Positions 14,881 through 22,576 of a DNA stretch of 23,467 nt are shown here, piece by piece (position 1 is the stretch's first letter; each line of letters opens with the position of its first letter). Source of the DNA: Siphonobacter sp048595215 (GTDB lineage Bacteria; Bacteroidota; Bacteroidia; Cytophagales; Spirosomataceae); assembly GCF_048595215.1 (NCBI RefSeq), contig NZ_JBMDWJ010000146.1, positions 1 through 23,467 of the forward strand, written 5' to 3'. Under the pieces are notes generated by a model. It was not told the DNA's origin and made no database searches. It saw nothing but the letters and a program-made list of their open reading frames with translations. The translations under genes and the position numbers were made by a program.

Positions 14881-17800
14881 ATGCGAAAATCAGTACTTCC
14901 AGGGAAGCTCCTGTTTTACCTTCTTTTTGCCTGGACGGCCCTGGCGGGTTCCGTTTCGGCTCAGGTACAACTGCAGGGGAAGGTCAGCGATGCCAATGGG
15001 TCCGGCCTTCCGTTTATTACCGTGAAACTAAGTTCGGCCAGTACCGGAACCACGACTAACGCCAGTGGGACGTACCAGTTTACGCCTTCCTTGAAGCCGG
15101 GTCGGTATACGCTGATCTTTTCCGGCGTAGGGTACAAAAGTCAGCAGAAAAGCTTTGACGTAAATGCCAGTCTAAATGCAGTAACCCTTGATGCCACGCT
15201 TGAGGAAGACGTGCTCGGTTTGGATGAAGTCGTAGTGACCGGTACGATGGGTGCCACCAGCAAACGCGAACTTGGTAACTCCATTGCTACCGTAGGAGCG
15301 AAAGATCTGCAATTTTCCGCCGCCCCCTCCCTCGATGCCGCCTTGCAGGGCAAGCTTTCCGGTGCTCAGATTACGCAAAACTCCGGGAACCCCGCGGGTG
15401 GAATCAGCATCCGGATGCGGGGACCGAGCACGATTGTGGGTTCATCGGACCCGCTTTATATCGTGGATGGGGTCATTGTCAACAACGATTCCCGCCAGTT
15501 GATTGACCTGGGCGGGTACTCCCAAAATCGTCTGGTGGACATCAACCCGGCGGATATTGATCGCATTGAGGTCATCAAGGGAGCGGCAGCAGCGGCCATT
15601 TACGGGTCGCGGGCTAACAACGGGGTCGTCCAGATTTTCACCAAAAAAGGGAAAGAAGGCAAACCATCCATTACGTTCTCTACGCAGTTTCGGGTCAGTC
15701 AGCTTCGTAAGAAAATGGCCTACAACGAATATCCGTTTGCTTTCGCGAACACTACGCCGACGGACGAGACGCAGGTTCCGGTTACCCGTTACGATTACCA
15801 GGACAAAATTTTCCAGAATGCTTTTGGTACCGAAAATTACCTCTCGCTTTCGGGCGGTACGGCTAACACGAAATACTTTGTTTCCGGATCTAATTATTAT
15901 AATCAGGGAATTATTAAAAGTACGGATTTCAACCGCAATGGCATTCGCCTGCGTATTCAGCAGAAAATCGGCAACAAAGCCACGATTTCGGCGGGTAGCA
16001 ACTACGTGTACAGCTCCAGTAAGGAAATTCCCAACGGCGGCATCAGCGAGGCGTATGGGGCTCTGACGGGATTCATTTTCAGTAACAACTCCGTCAATCC
16101 GGAACCCGATCCGGTTACGGGTGTCTATCCCTCCACTGCTCCCGTCAGCGTGGTACGCCGCACCAACCCGCTTGAAGCCATCAACCGCTTCAAGTTTGGA
16201 CAACGAACGAGCCGAATCATTTCGGATTTCAATTTCAACCTGAAACCCATCGCAGGTCTGAACATTGATTATACCGTCGGTATCGACAACTACACGCAAT
16301 CGGCTACGGCTTACATTCCACCGAAAAACACCACGCCGACCTACGATCAGGGACTGGCCCGCCGGGCCGATGCTACGGTTTTCCAGATCAACAACGATTT
16401 GAATGTCAGTTATAATACGAAAGTGAATGACTGGCTGACCTCGACTTCGGGTATTGGCGGCACGATCCAATACGATCGTACACTAACCTTTGGAGCTACG
16501 GCCCAGCAACTGGGAGCGTTTGGCGAGACGATCAATAATGGAACCATTATTGCCACGGAATTCCGCTCGGAGCGATCCATTCTCGGAGCATTCGCTCAGC
16601 AGAGTTTTGGCATTAAAGATCGCTACTTCATTACGGGAGCCGCCCGCGTGGATGCTTCGTCGGTATACGGCATCGATAACCGCTGGCAGTTTTTTCCAAA
16701 AGTGAGTGGTTCGTACGTGCTTTCCAACGAAAAATTCTGGAGTGAAGGAGCCCTGGGCCGTGTTGTCAATTCATTCAAACTCCGGGCCGCCTGGGGGCAG
16801 TCGGGCAACCTGACCGCCATTGGAGCGTATGATCGCTTTACCAATTACAGCCCCGTCATCTACGGTGGCCAGACGGGCTATACCTCTCCCGCTCAGTTCG
16901 GAAACTTTACGGTAAAACCCGAGCGTCAGACCGAAACCGAAATTGGTGCGGATTTCAGCCTGTTGAACGATCGCGTGAGTGTGGAGTTTTCGTACTTCAA
17001 CAAGAGCGTAGCCGATCTGATTCTGAACCGTACGCTGGCTCCTACGACGGGCTTCAACAACCGCCTCATCAACGTGGGTTCGATGACGAATAAAGGTTTT
17101 GAAGTGATGGTGAAAGCCGTACCGGTACAGACCAGTAGGTTCCGTTGGATTACTACGCTGACCTATACGTCCAACAAGAATACGGTTAACGGCGTGGAAG
17201 GCAACGGCGTACTACCCTTCGCGGGTGGATTTAGTCAGGTGGCTGCCGTCAATGGCTATCCGCTTGGAGCGTATTACAGCACCTTTTTTGCCCGCAATCC
17301 GGACGGTTCCTTACTGTTAACCGCCCCTACGGCTACGAACCCCAATCGCTATCCGCAACGGGAACGGGGTACCCAGCTGGCCAACGGACAGTACACCGTT
17401 CAGCGGGATGCCAACGGTCAGCCCACTGGAACGATTTTGAGCAAGGTCATCGGCGATCCCAACCCCTGGGGTATTGTTGGCTTTACGAATGAGTTTGAGA
17501 TTGGAAAATTCAATTTCCGGATGCAATGGGACGGCATGCTGGGCTTTGAGGTGTTCAACTTCACCCGTCGGGTTGGCGAGCGTGACCTCTATGCTTCGCT
17601 GAAAGGATACGAACCCGAGCTTCGCGGCGATGTGCCGAAGGGTACGAGTGCGGCCCTGTTCTCGATCTTTGAAAATTACATTGAAGACGGCTCTTTCGTG
17701 AAGCTCCGGGAAATTTCCGCATCGTACGTTCTGACGCCGAAGCTCTGGAAAATGCAGAACCTGCGGCTTACGCTCATCGGCCGTAACCTGCTTTCGATTG

Positions 17801-17925
17801 ATAACTACAGTGGCTGGGACCCGGAAACCAACGCCGCCGGTCAGGATAATGCCGTACGTGGTTTCGATTTTGTGGAAGTACCGATTCCGCGTAGCTTCCT
17901 GTTCGGCGTAAGTGTCAATTTCTAA
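14881..17925 (+). CDS. SusC/RagA-family TonB-linked outer membrane transporter
   Basis: This 1014-residue outer-membrane channel imports oligomeric nutrients together with its SusD partner. A signal peptide (1-27, cleavage after SVSA) is followed by a carboxypeptidase-regulatory-like domain (about 30-105, VQLQGKVSDANGSGLP to TLEED), the SusC hallmark DEVVVTGT (114-121) serving as TonB-box region, and a plug with LQGKLSGAQI, IRMRGPSTI, PLYIVDGVIV, IEVIKGAAAAAIYGSRANNGVV (key residues) and IFTKKGKEGK. The barrel follows and ends SFLFGVSVNF with a terminal phenylalanine. Length is typical. It begins 117 bp after anmK with no convincing terminator between, and susD follows 20 bp later, so all four genes probably share transcription. 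The substrate is unknown: the kinase context favours peptidoglycan-derived sugars, the neighbouring GH32 gene favours fructans. Confidence 0.95.
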   Translation: MRKSVLPGKLLFYLLFAWTALAGSVSAQVQLQGKVSDANGSGLPFITVKLSSASTGTTTNASGTYQFTPSLKPGRYTLIFSGVGYKSQQKSFDVNASLNAVTLDATLEEDVLGLDEVVVTGTMGATSKRELGNSIATVGAKDLQFSAAPSLDAALQGKLSGAQITQNSGNPAGGISIRMRGPSTIVGSSDPLYIVDGVIVNNDSRQLIDLGGYSQNRLVDINPADIDRIEVIKGAAAAAIYGSRANNGVVQIFTKKGKEGKPSITFSTQFRVSQLRKKMAYNEYPFAFANTTPTDETQVPVTRYDYQDKIFQNAFGTENYLSLSGGTANTKYFVSGSNYYNQGIIKSTDFNRNGIRLRIQQKIGNKATISAGSNYVYSSSKEIPNGGISEAYGALTGFIFSNNSVNPEPDPVTGVYPSTAPVSVVRRTNPLEAINRFKFGQRTSRIISDFNFNLKPIAGLNIDYTVGIDNYTQSATAYIPPKNTTPTYDQGLARRADATVFQINNDLNVSYNTKVNDWLTSTSGIGGTIQYDRTLTFGATAQQLGAFGETINNGTIIATEFRSERSILGAFAQQSFGIKDRYFITGAARVDASSVYGIDNRWQFFPKVSGSYVLSNEKFWSEGALGRVVNSFKLRAAWGQSGNLTAIGAYDRFTNYSPVIYGGQTGYTSPAQFGNFTVKPERQTETEIGADFSLLNDRVSVEFSYFNKSVADLILNRTLAPTTGFNNRLINVGSMTNKGFEVMVKAVPVQTSRFRWITTLTYTSNKNTVNGVEGNGVLPFAGGFSQVAAVNGYPLGAYYSTFFARNPDGSLLLTAPTATNPNRYPQRERGTQLANGQYTVQRDANGQPTGTILSKVIGDPNPWGIVGFTNEFEIGKFNFRMQWDGMLGFEVFNFTRRVGERDLYASLKGYEPELRGDVPKGTSAALFSIFENYIEDGSFVKLREISASYVLTPKLWKMQNLRLTLIGRNLLSIDNYSGWDPETNAAGQDNAVRGFDFVEVPIPRSFLFGVSVNF

Positions 17926-17945
17926 GCATTAATCCACTGAAAATC

Positions 17946-19271
17946 ATGCAATTCAAAACATATATTCTGGCCTCTTTTCTGGCTGCTGGTTTACTGACGG
18001 GTTGTAAACTGGATATTCCCAACCCCAATGCTCCTACCGACGAACAGGTACTATCCAGTCGGGAAGGGATGCTGACCCTGAGCCTGGGGATGAAACAATA
18101 CTATTCGACCTCGGCCCTGGAAGCTCTTATCATTACACCGGGGACGACCACGCGGGAGCTGAAAGGGATCACTACGTTCACCAACGTACTCGAACTCGAA
18201 GCTGGCGGTACGGCTTTGCCTTCCTTCAACGGTAACGTGCTCAACCTCTGGGCAAGGATGTACCGGGTGATGGGCATGGCCGACGAATTAATCGCCAACG
18301 CTCCCACCGTACTGGCTACCGACGAAGCCACCCGCAATGGCGTACTGGCTCACGCGTATCTTTTCAAGGCGATGGCTCTGGGCGGACTGGCGACGGGTTT
18401 TGAGCAGTTCCCCACCCAAACCAACAAGAATGGACAGGCCCCGTTTGTACCCCGCCAACAGGCCCTGACCGAAGCCGTAACGTTACTTTCGCAGGGCATT
18501 GATCTAATTACGGCCACGGCTCCTTCGACGGAATTCAATACGCGGGTGCTGGGTACAGATTTTCAGTTGCGGGATTGCCTGAACGCGTACCGGGCTCGCT
18601 ACCAGATGATGCTAGGTCGCTACGCCGATGCACTAGCCTCGGCGAATGCGGTTAACCTGACGTCGCGGTCGCAGTTTGTGTATTCGTCGCAATCGCCCAA
18701 TCCCATTTACCAGCAAATTGTCGTTAGTAAAAATTACCAGCCCCGGGCTACATTCGGGTTACCGACGTCGCTGCTGGAAACGGGAGATGCCCGGATTAAC
18801 TTCTACACGGCTACGCCGGAAGTGACCGTGGGTGGCGAGGTACTGCGTTCAGTAGCCGGATTTTTCAATGAAATCACCAAGCCCATTCCGGTATATCTGC
18901 CCGATGAGATTCGTCTGATCAAAGCCGAAGCACTGGTCCGGAGTGATGGTTCGATTACCGAAGCCGTAGCTCAGATCAACGCCGTTCGTACGCAAACAAC
19001 GGGAGATCCCTTCGGCGTAAATGCCGCTTTGCCCGCCTACGCTGGCGGTACCGATGCGGCTAGTCTGCTCACGGAGATTTATAAACAACGCAGTACGGAG
19101 CTTTTCATGCAAGGTTTACGGCTGGAAGATAGTCGCCGTTTCAACCGTACGGCTCCTGCGGTGAATGTTAACCCGATACCGCTCACGGCCGAACGGACGC
19201 GAAACTTCTACCCCTATCCGGATCAGGAACGACTGACGAACCCGAATACACCGGCGGAACCGGCGATTTAA
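17946..19271 (+). CDS. SusD/RagB-family nutrient-binding outer membrane lipoprotein
   Basis: This 441-residue surface lipoprotein forms the lid of the SusC channel and captures its substrate. The lipobox LLTG-C places the lipidated cysteine at C20, followed by KLDIPNPNAPT, a very common start for SusD-like proteins of this group. TPR-like helical segments follow, including LWARMYRVMGMADELIANAP (52 residues or so after the lipobox) and AHAYLFKAMALGGLATGFEQFP. The C-terminal SusD region contains LPDEIRLIKAEALVR, INAVRTQT, and YKQRSTELFMQGLRLEDSRRF before FYPYPDQERLTNP. It is somewhat shorter than many SusD proteins (about 500 residues), as seen in the RagB subgroup with compact binding domains. 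The gene closes the operon; a strong terminator lies 22 bp past the stop. Confidence 0.93.
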   Translation: MQFKTYILASFLAAGLLTGCKLDIPNPNAPTDEQVLSSREGMLTLSLGMKQYYSTSALEALIITPGTTTRELKGITTFTNVLELEAGGTALPSFNGNVLNLWARMYRVMGMADELIANAPTVLATDEATRNGVLAHAYLFKAMALGGLATGFEQFPTQTNKNGQAPFVPRQQALTEAVTLLSQGIDLITATAPSTEFNTRVLGTDFQLRDCLNAYRARYQMMLGRYADALASANAVNLTSRSQFVYSSQSPNPIYQQIVVSKNYQPRATFGLPTSLLETGDARINFYTATPEVTVGGEVLRSVAGFFNEITKPIPVYLPDEIRLIKAEALVRSDGSITEAVAQINAVRTQTTGDPFGVNAALPAYAGGTDAASLLTEIYKQRSTELFMQGLRLEDSRRFNRTAPAVNVNPIPLTAERTRNFYPYPDQERLTNPNTPAEPAI

Positions 19272-19293
19272 TACTTGGTTTGATTTTTGAATG

Positions 19294-19345
19294 GGTGCAG
19301 AAATGAACGGAGGTGGTTCGTTTCTGCACCTTTGTTTTTATACTT
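19294..19345 (+). terminator. Strong intrinsic terminator after susD
   Basis: GGTGCAGAAATGAAC (19294-19308) pairs with GTTCGTTTCTGCACC (19316-19330): 15 pairs with one U-G wobble, a 7-base loop, then TTTGTTTTTAT. Stem, tight loop and T-tract all fit a rho-independent terminator for the plus-strand deoR-anmK-susCD operon. The convergent GH32 gene stops at 19358, so the stem may also slow transcription from that side, though no T-tract exists in that direction. Confidence 0.9.
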
Positions 19346-19357
19346 ATCCAACTACCC

Positions 19358-21001
19358 TTACTTCCAAATCGACTTCACTTTGTATACCTGCAGATCCTTC
19401 ACCTCAATCCGATTGCCCCAGAACTGAAGCCCTTCCTGATTGCCCGGCACGGGTTTCCGCTCCAGCGAATAGGAATACCGACCGCCGTCCACGAACACCT
19501 CTATTGAGGTTCGATCTACGAAGATCTCTGCGGTAATCTCCATGCTCGTCATATCCTCTGGCGAATAGAAGGCTCCATTTAACTGATTGAAATTCAAATC
19601 ATAATTGAGGATTCGCTGACCAAAAAGCGAAATACCCGCGTCCGTCGCGTGGGAAAGTTTGAGCGTAGTTTTGAGTCGAAACGCATCCTGTACGTCCACC
19701 GATTTGAGTTTTTCCTGGGCTTCCTCGGCCCTCAGTGAGGTCCATTGACCCGCTGGTGTAAACAGTTGTTCCGTTTCTTTGACGGGTAGACTAAAGAGGC
19801 GGGGACCGTTTTTGGTCGTACGAAGCCGTAGTTCGGTGGGCAGTAGCATCATGCCATTGAAGGGCATCCCCGGCTGCTGTACCCGGCCCCAACCGATCTG
19901 AATCCGGCGAGGGTCCTTTTCGGGCATATTCGTAAACGTCTGAGCGGCGTAGATGGTCCCGTGCGTATACGAGTGTTTACCCGACTCCGGCGTGAATTTT
20001 TTCCCGTCGAAATCGCCGATCATGTACGTGGTGGAGGCTCCGTACATTACCCATTTGGTTTTATTGGGATCACCATCGATGGGAAGTTCGAACAGGTCCG
20101 GGCACTCCCAAAAGCCGGTAATGTGACTTTCGTACGTCCATTGCTTCATGTTTTTCGAGGTATAGATCGAATGGCCGTCCCGCTCATTCAGTACCATCAC
20201 CCAATGCCGACCCGGTTGGTACCAGAACACCCGGGGGTCACGGGTATCCTTACTCTCCCATTTCGCTTTGGAGTCGATCAGCGGGTTCTGGTCGTATTTG
20301 GTCCACGTACGTCCTTTATCCAGACTATAAGCCATGCACTGCACCTGCTTTTCCGGACTATCCACCGTGAAAAAAGCAACCATCGCCGGTACATTCCCCC
20401 GGTTAAAACCTGCCGTATTTTCGTAATCAATCACCGTTGAGCCGGAAAACATAGTTCCCATCCGATCGGGTGACAGGGCCGTGGGTAGTTCCTCCCAGTG
20501 AACCATGTCTTTGCTTACGGCATGGCCCCAAGACATGTTTTCCCATTCGCGTTCGAAAGGATTATGCTGATAGAACAGATGGTATTCCCCTTCGTAAAAG
20601 ATCATCCCATTGGGATCGTTGATCCAGCCCCGGCGACTGGTAAAGTGGTATTGCGGTCGATGTTTTTCGTGATACAGGGAGTCCTGACCCGCTAGGCGAT
20701 CATCCTGGTAAATCTGGTTTAATCCTTCTGGACTACCGTCGTATCGAAGAGTAAGGATTTTGCCCTGCCAGGCTGAGACATCATAGAAGACCCAGTAATC
20801 AGGCTTTCCCGAGGCCAGCCTTATTTTGAAAGACTGTTCCGTATGGTCTGGCGTCACCAAGGCCATGGTACCCCGGTGCTGGGACTGGGCTACGGGCAGA
20901 TTCAGGTAGCGTTTGGTAATTTTCAGCGAGCGAGTCTGGGCGTGGAGGGTCAAGCTTAAGCCCATCAGGCTCAGCATAATCCATTTTACGGCTGCGGTCA
21001 T
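19358..21001 (-). CDS. Secreted glycoside hydrolase family 32 (levanase/inulinase/invertase type)
   Basis: This 547-residue enzyme hydrolyses beta-fructosyl bonds in fructans or sucrose. A signal peptide (1-21, cleavage after LHAQ or one residue earlier) sends it out of the cytoplasm. Residues about 25-110 form an extra beta-rich N-terminal domain, seen in many Bacteroidota GH32 proteins (DUF4980-like, from memory). The five-bladed catalytic domain begins at PQYHF (116). Key motifs: WINDPNG (126-132) with nucleophile D129, RDP (254-256) with D255 as transition-state stabiliser, and WECPD (298-302) with acid/base E299. FSGSTV (185-190) and QIGWGR are also typical. A C-terminal beta-sandwich (about 400-547) ends with FVDRTSIEVFVDGG, the classic GH32C strand. 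Exo versus endo action and substrate linkage cannot be decided. It is transcribed alone, towards the susCD operon. Confidence 0.95.
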   Translation of the reverse strand: MTAAVKWIMLSLMGLSLTLHAQTRSLKITKRYLNLPVAQSQHRGTMALVTPDHTEQSFKIRLASGKPDYWVFYDVSAWQGKILTLRYDGSPEGLNQIYQDDRLAGQDSLYHEKHRPQYHFTSRRGWINDPNGMIFYEGEYHLFYQHNPFEREWENMSWGHAVSKDMVHWEELPTALSPDRMGTMFSGSTVIDYENTAGFNRGNVPAMVAFFTVDSPEKQVQCMAYSLDKGRTWTKYDQNPLIDSKAKWESKDTRDPRVFWYQPGRHWVMVLNERDGHSIYTSKNMKQWTYESHITGFWECPDLFELPIDGDPNKTKWVMYGASTTYMIGDFDGKKFTPESGKHSYTHGTIYAAQTFTNMPEKDPRRIQIGWGRVQQPGMPFNGMMLLPTELRLRTTKNGPRLFSLPVKETEQLFTPAGQWTSLRAEEAQEKLKSVDVQDAFRLKTTLKLSHATDAGISLFGQRILNYDLNFNQLNGAFYSPEDMTSMEITAEIFVDRTSIEVFVDGGRYSYSLERKPVPGNQEGLQFWGNRIEVKDLQVYKVKSIWK

Positions 21002-21317
21002 TCAACTAGGTTTTAGAGTAGAATAGTAGCGGAATCGAAAGGGCGGAATGCATGGGTACATCTCCATTTACTGAAGATTGACTTGAGCAATCTTCGTACC
21101 CCTCTCGTTTTCTTGTCCTATACGCCTCTAAAGTAAGGCAATCACTCGTTCTTATCCGCATGAAAAGCCCGTAAGTACCGTATTAAGCACGCGGAATACG
21201 GAAAACCTCCTACCCTTTCGTGTCGAATCTTCCCTTCTGGCTACATCCTTGCGACAATCGACTACAAGTGTTTTTGGAATCGTGACTGACTTTTGTAGAA
21301 ACAAAACGGAAAGAAAA
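21002..21317. other. Divergent intergenic region, GH32 / SDR
   Basis: This 316-bp gap contains the regulatory DNA of both divergent genes and no credible ORF. On the SDR side, GACTTTTG (21288-21295) matches TAnnTTTG except at its first base, 22 bases before the SDR start; no properly spaced -33 was found. On the GH32 side the main feature is an inverted repeat at 21054-21101. Confidence 0.5.
21054..21101. promoter_or_regulatory. Inverted repeat upstream of the GH32 gene (possible operator)
   Basis: GAAGATTG (21073-21080) and CAATCTTC (21088-21095) form a perfect 8-bp dyad with a 7-base spacer. The right half continues directly into GTACCC (21096-21101), which pairs with GGGTAC at 21054-21059, leaving a 13-base one-sided bulge. 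The dyad lies 72-94 bases before the GH32 start codon. It suits a dimeric regulator site or, if transcribed, a leader hairpin. Confidence 0.45.
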
Positions 21318-22097
21318 ATGGACTTGCACAACAACACCATCCTGATTACCGGCGGCACCAGCGGATTTGGACTTGAATTCGCTTCCCGACTTCTGGCCCT
21401 GGGTAATACCGTGATTATTACGGGAAGAAATGCACAAAAACTACAGGAAACCCAGCAACAACTTCCGGCAGTACATACCATCCAAAGCGATGTAAGTAAA
21501 GCGGAGGACATTGTAGCCCTGTATGATCAGGTGGCCCGGCAATTTCCTGCCTTGAATATAATCATCAATAATGCCGGTGAAATGCGTAAACTCAGCCTGA
21601 ATCAGCCCCACGAGCTTTTGGACATTACCCGTGAAGTGGAAATCAACCTGATGGGACCGATTCGCATGGTACAGCAGTTTCTGCCGCATCTGAAAACGAA
21701 ACCTAAGGCAGTAATTCTGAATGTGACCTCCGGTATCGCATTCATGCCCTTCCCCATCTCCCCCATTTACAGTGCCAGCAAATCCGGACTGCGGGCGTAT
21801 ACGCAGGCCTTACGCGTACAACTCATGAAAACGAGCATTAAAGTCATTGAACTGGTAGCTCCCGGAAGTTCGACACCTCTGAATGACAAATTCATCGATG
21901 AAGATGGCTTCAACGCCAAAGCTCTGATGGCTCCCGAAAAAATTGTCGATGCGGCCATCCAGGGCATGAAAAACGACAAGGATGAAATTTACCCCGGTCT
22001 AGCTGGATTGATGCGGGTGATGAGCCGAGTGGCTCCCAAGTTAATGCTTTCGCAGGCGGGTAAAATGGGGGCGTCTACGATGTATGGTACGAAGTAA
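21318..22097 (+). CDS. SDR family oxidoreductase, DltE-like
   Basis: This 259-residue short-chain dehydrogenase/reductase shows TGGTSGFG (11-18) as cofactor loop, TGRNAQKL after the second strand (R37, suggesting NADP(H)), SDVS (57-60), NNAG (84-87), catalytic Ser138 in NVTSG and Tyr151/Lys155 in YSASK. NTILITGGTSGFGLEFA, REVEINLMGPIRMVQQF and ELVAPGSSTPL follow the pattern of proteins annotated DltE in Bacteroidota. Despite that name these are generic soluble SDRs, with no link to D-alanylation shown here. An in-frame TTG at 21249 would add 23 residues lacking similarity; the ATG at 21318 starts the Rossmann fold in the usual place. A small membrane protein gene follows after 80 bp, then an AraC regulator, as a likely unit. 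The physiological substrate is unknown. Confidence 0.93.
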   Translation: MDLHNNTILITGGTSGFGLEFASRLLALGNTVIITGRNAQKLQETQQQLPAVHTIQSDVSKAEDIVALYDQVARQFPALNIIINNAGEMRKLSLNQPHELLDITREVEINLMGPIRMVQQFLPHLKTKPKAVILNVTSGIAFMPFPISPIYSASKSGLRAYTQALRVQLMKTSIKVIELVAPGSSTPLNDKFIDEDGFNAKALMAPEKIVDAAIQGMKNDKDEIYPGLAGLMRVMSRVAPKLMLSQAGKMGASTMYGTK

Positions 22098-22177
22098 AGC
22101 CGACCAACGCCGCCCCCTGGCGTATACCTCTGATCGTCTAATCACCATTCATTCCCTCGAATCTTTCCAGTAAATCC

Positions 22178-22522
22178 ATGAAAATTGTAGCTATCGTACT
22201 CCTGTTGATCTCGGCCTTTCTGAGTATCAAACACGGCTGGGACGCCTTCCAGCCCGCTAACGCGGAACAAGCAAAAATGTTGTCGGCCCTCGGGCTCTCC
22301 AAAACCATTATGCCCTACATGGGCGTATGGTCGATCGCCGTGGGGGTTCTGCTGTTTTTCCCGCAGACCTTTTTCGTGGCCAATGTGCTGAATGCGGTTA
22401 CGATTGTTTTGATCATGGCCCTGTCGTTACGGGCGGGAAACAGTAGCATCGCTTTGATGGAAATCCCTTTTCTTTCCTTGCCCTTATTACTGATCTGGTT
22501 GAAATATCCCTTTAAAGGGTAG
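22178..22522 (+). CDS. Small four-helix membrane protein of unknown function
   Basis: This 114-residue protein is mostly hydrophobic, with probable helices at about 1-17, 44-62, 66-84 and 91-109. Between the first and second helices lies a polar loop (KHGWDAFQPANAEQAKMLSALG). The C-terminus KYPFKG is positively charged. The overall plan recalls small DoxX-like or other four-helix inner-membrane proteins, but I cannot assign a family from the sequence alone. It follows the SDR by 80 bp and precedes the AraC gene by 54 bp, all in one direction, which suggests a shared role. No catalytic motif is visible. Confidence 0.75.
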   Translation: MKIVAIVLLLISAFLSIKHGWDAFQPANAEQAKMLSALGLSKTIMPYMGVWSIAVGVLLFFPQTFFVANVLNAVTIVLIMALSLRAGNSSIALMEIPFLSLPLLLIWLKYPFKG

Positions 22523-22576
22523 GTGAATGCCGCCTGTTGGATACTATCCTTTCGGAAGAATAACTAACTTACCCTC

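Noticed and set aside
15442..16470. 342-codon open frame on the minus strand inside the SusC gene
   Set aside because: It lies wholly opposite a well-supported SusC gene, and its translation shows no domain, signal or coherent hydrophobic pattern; it is a shadow caused by codon bias.
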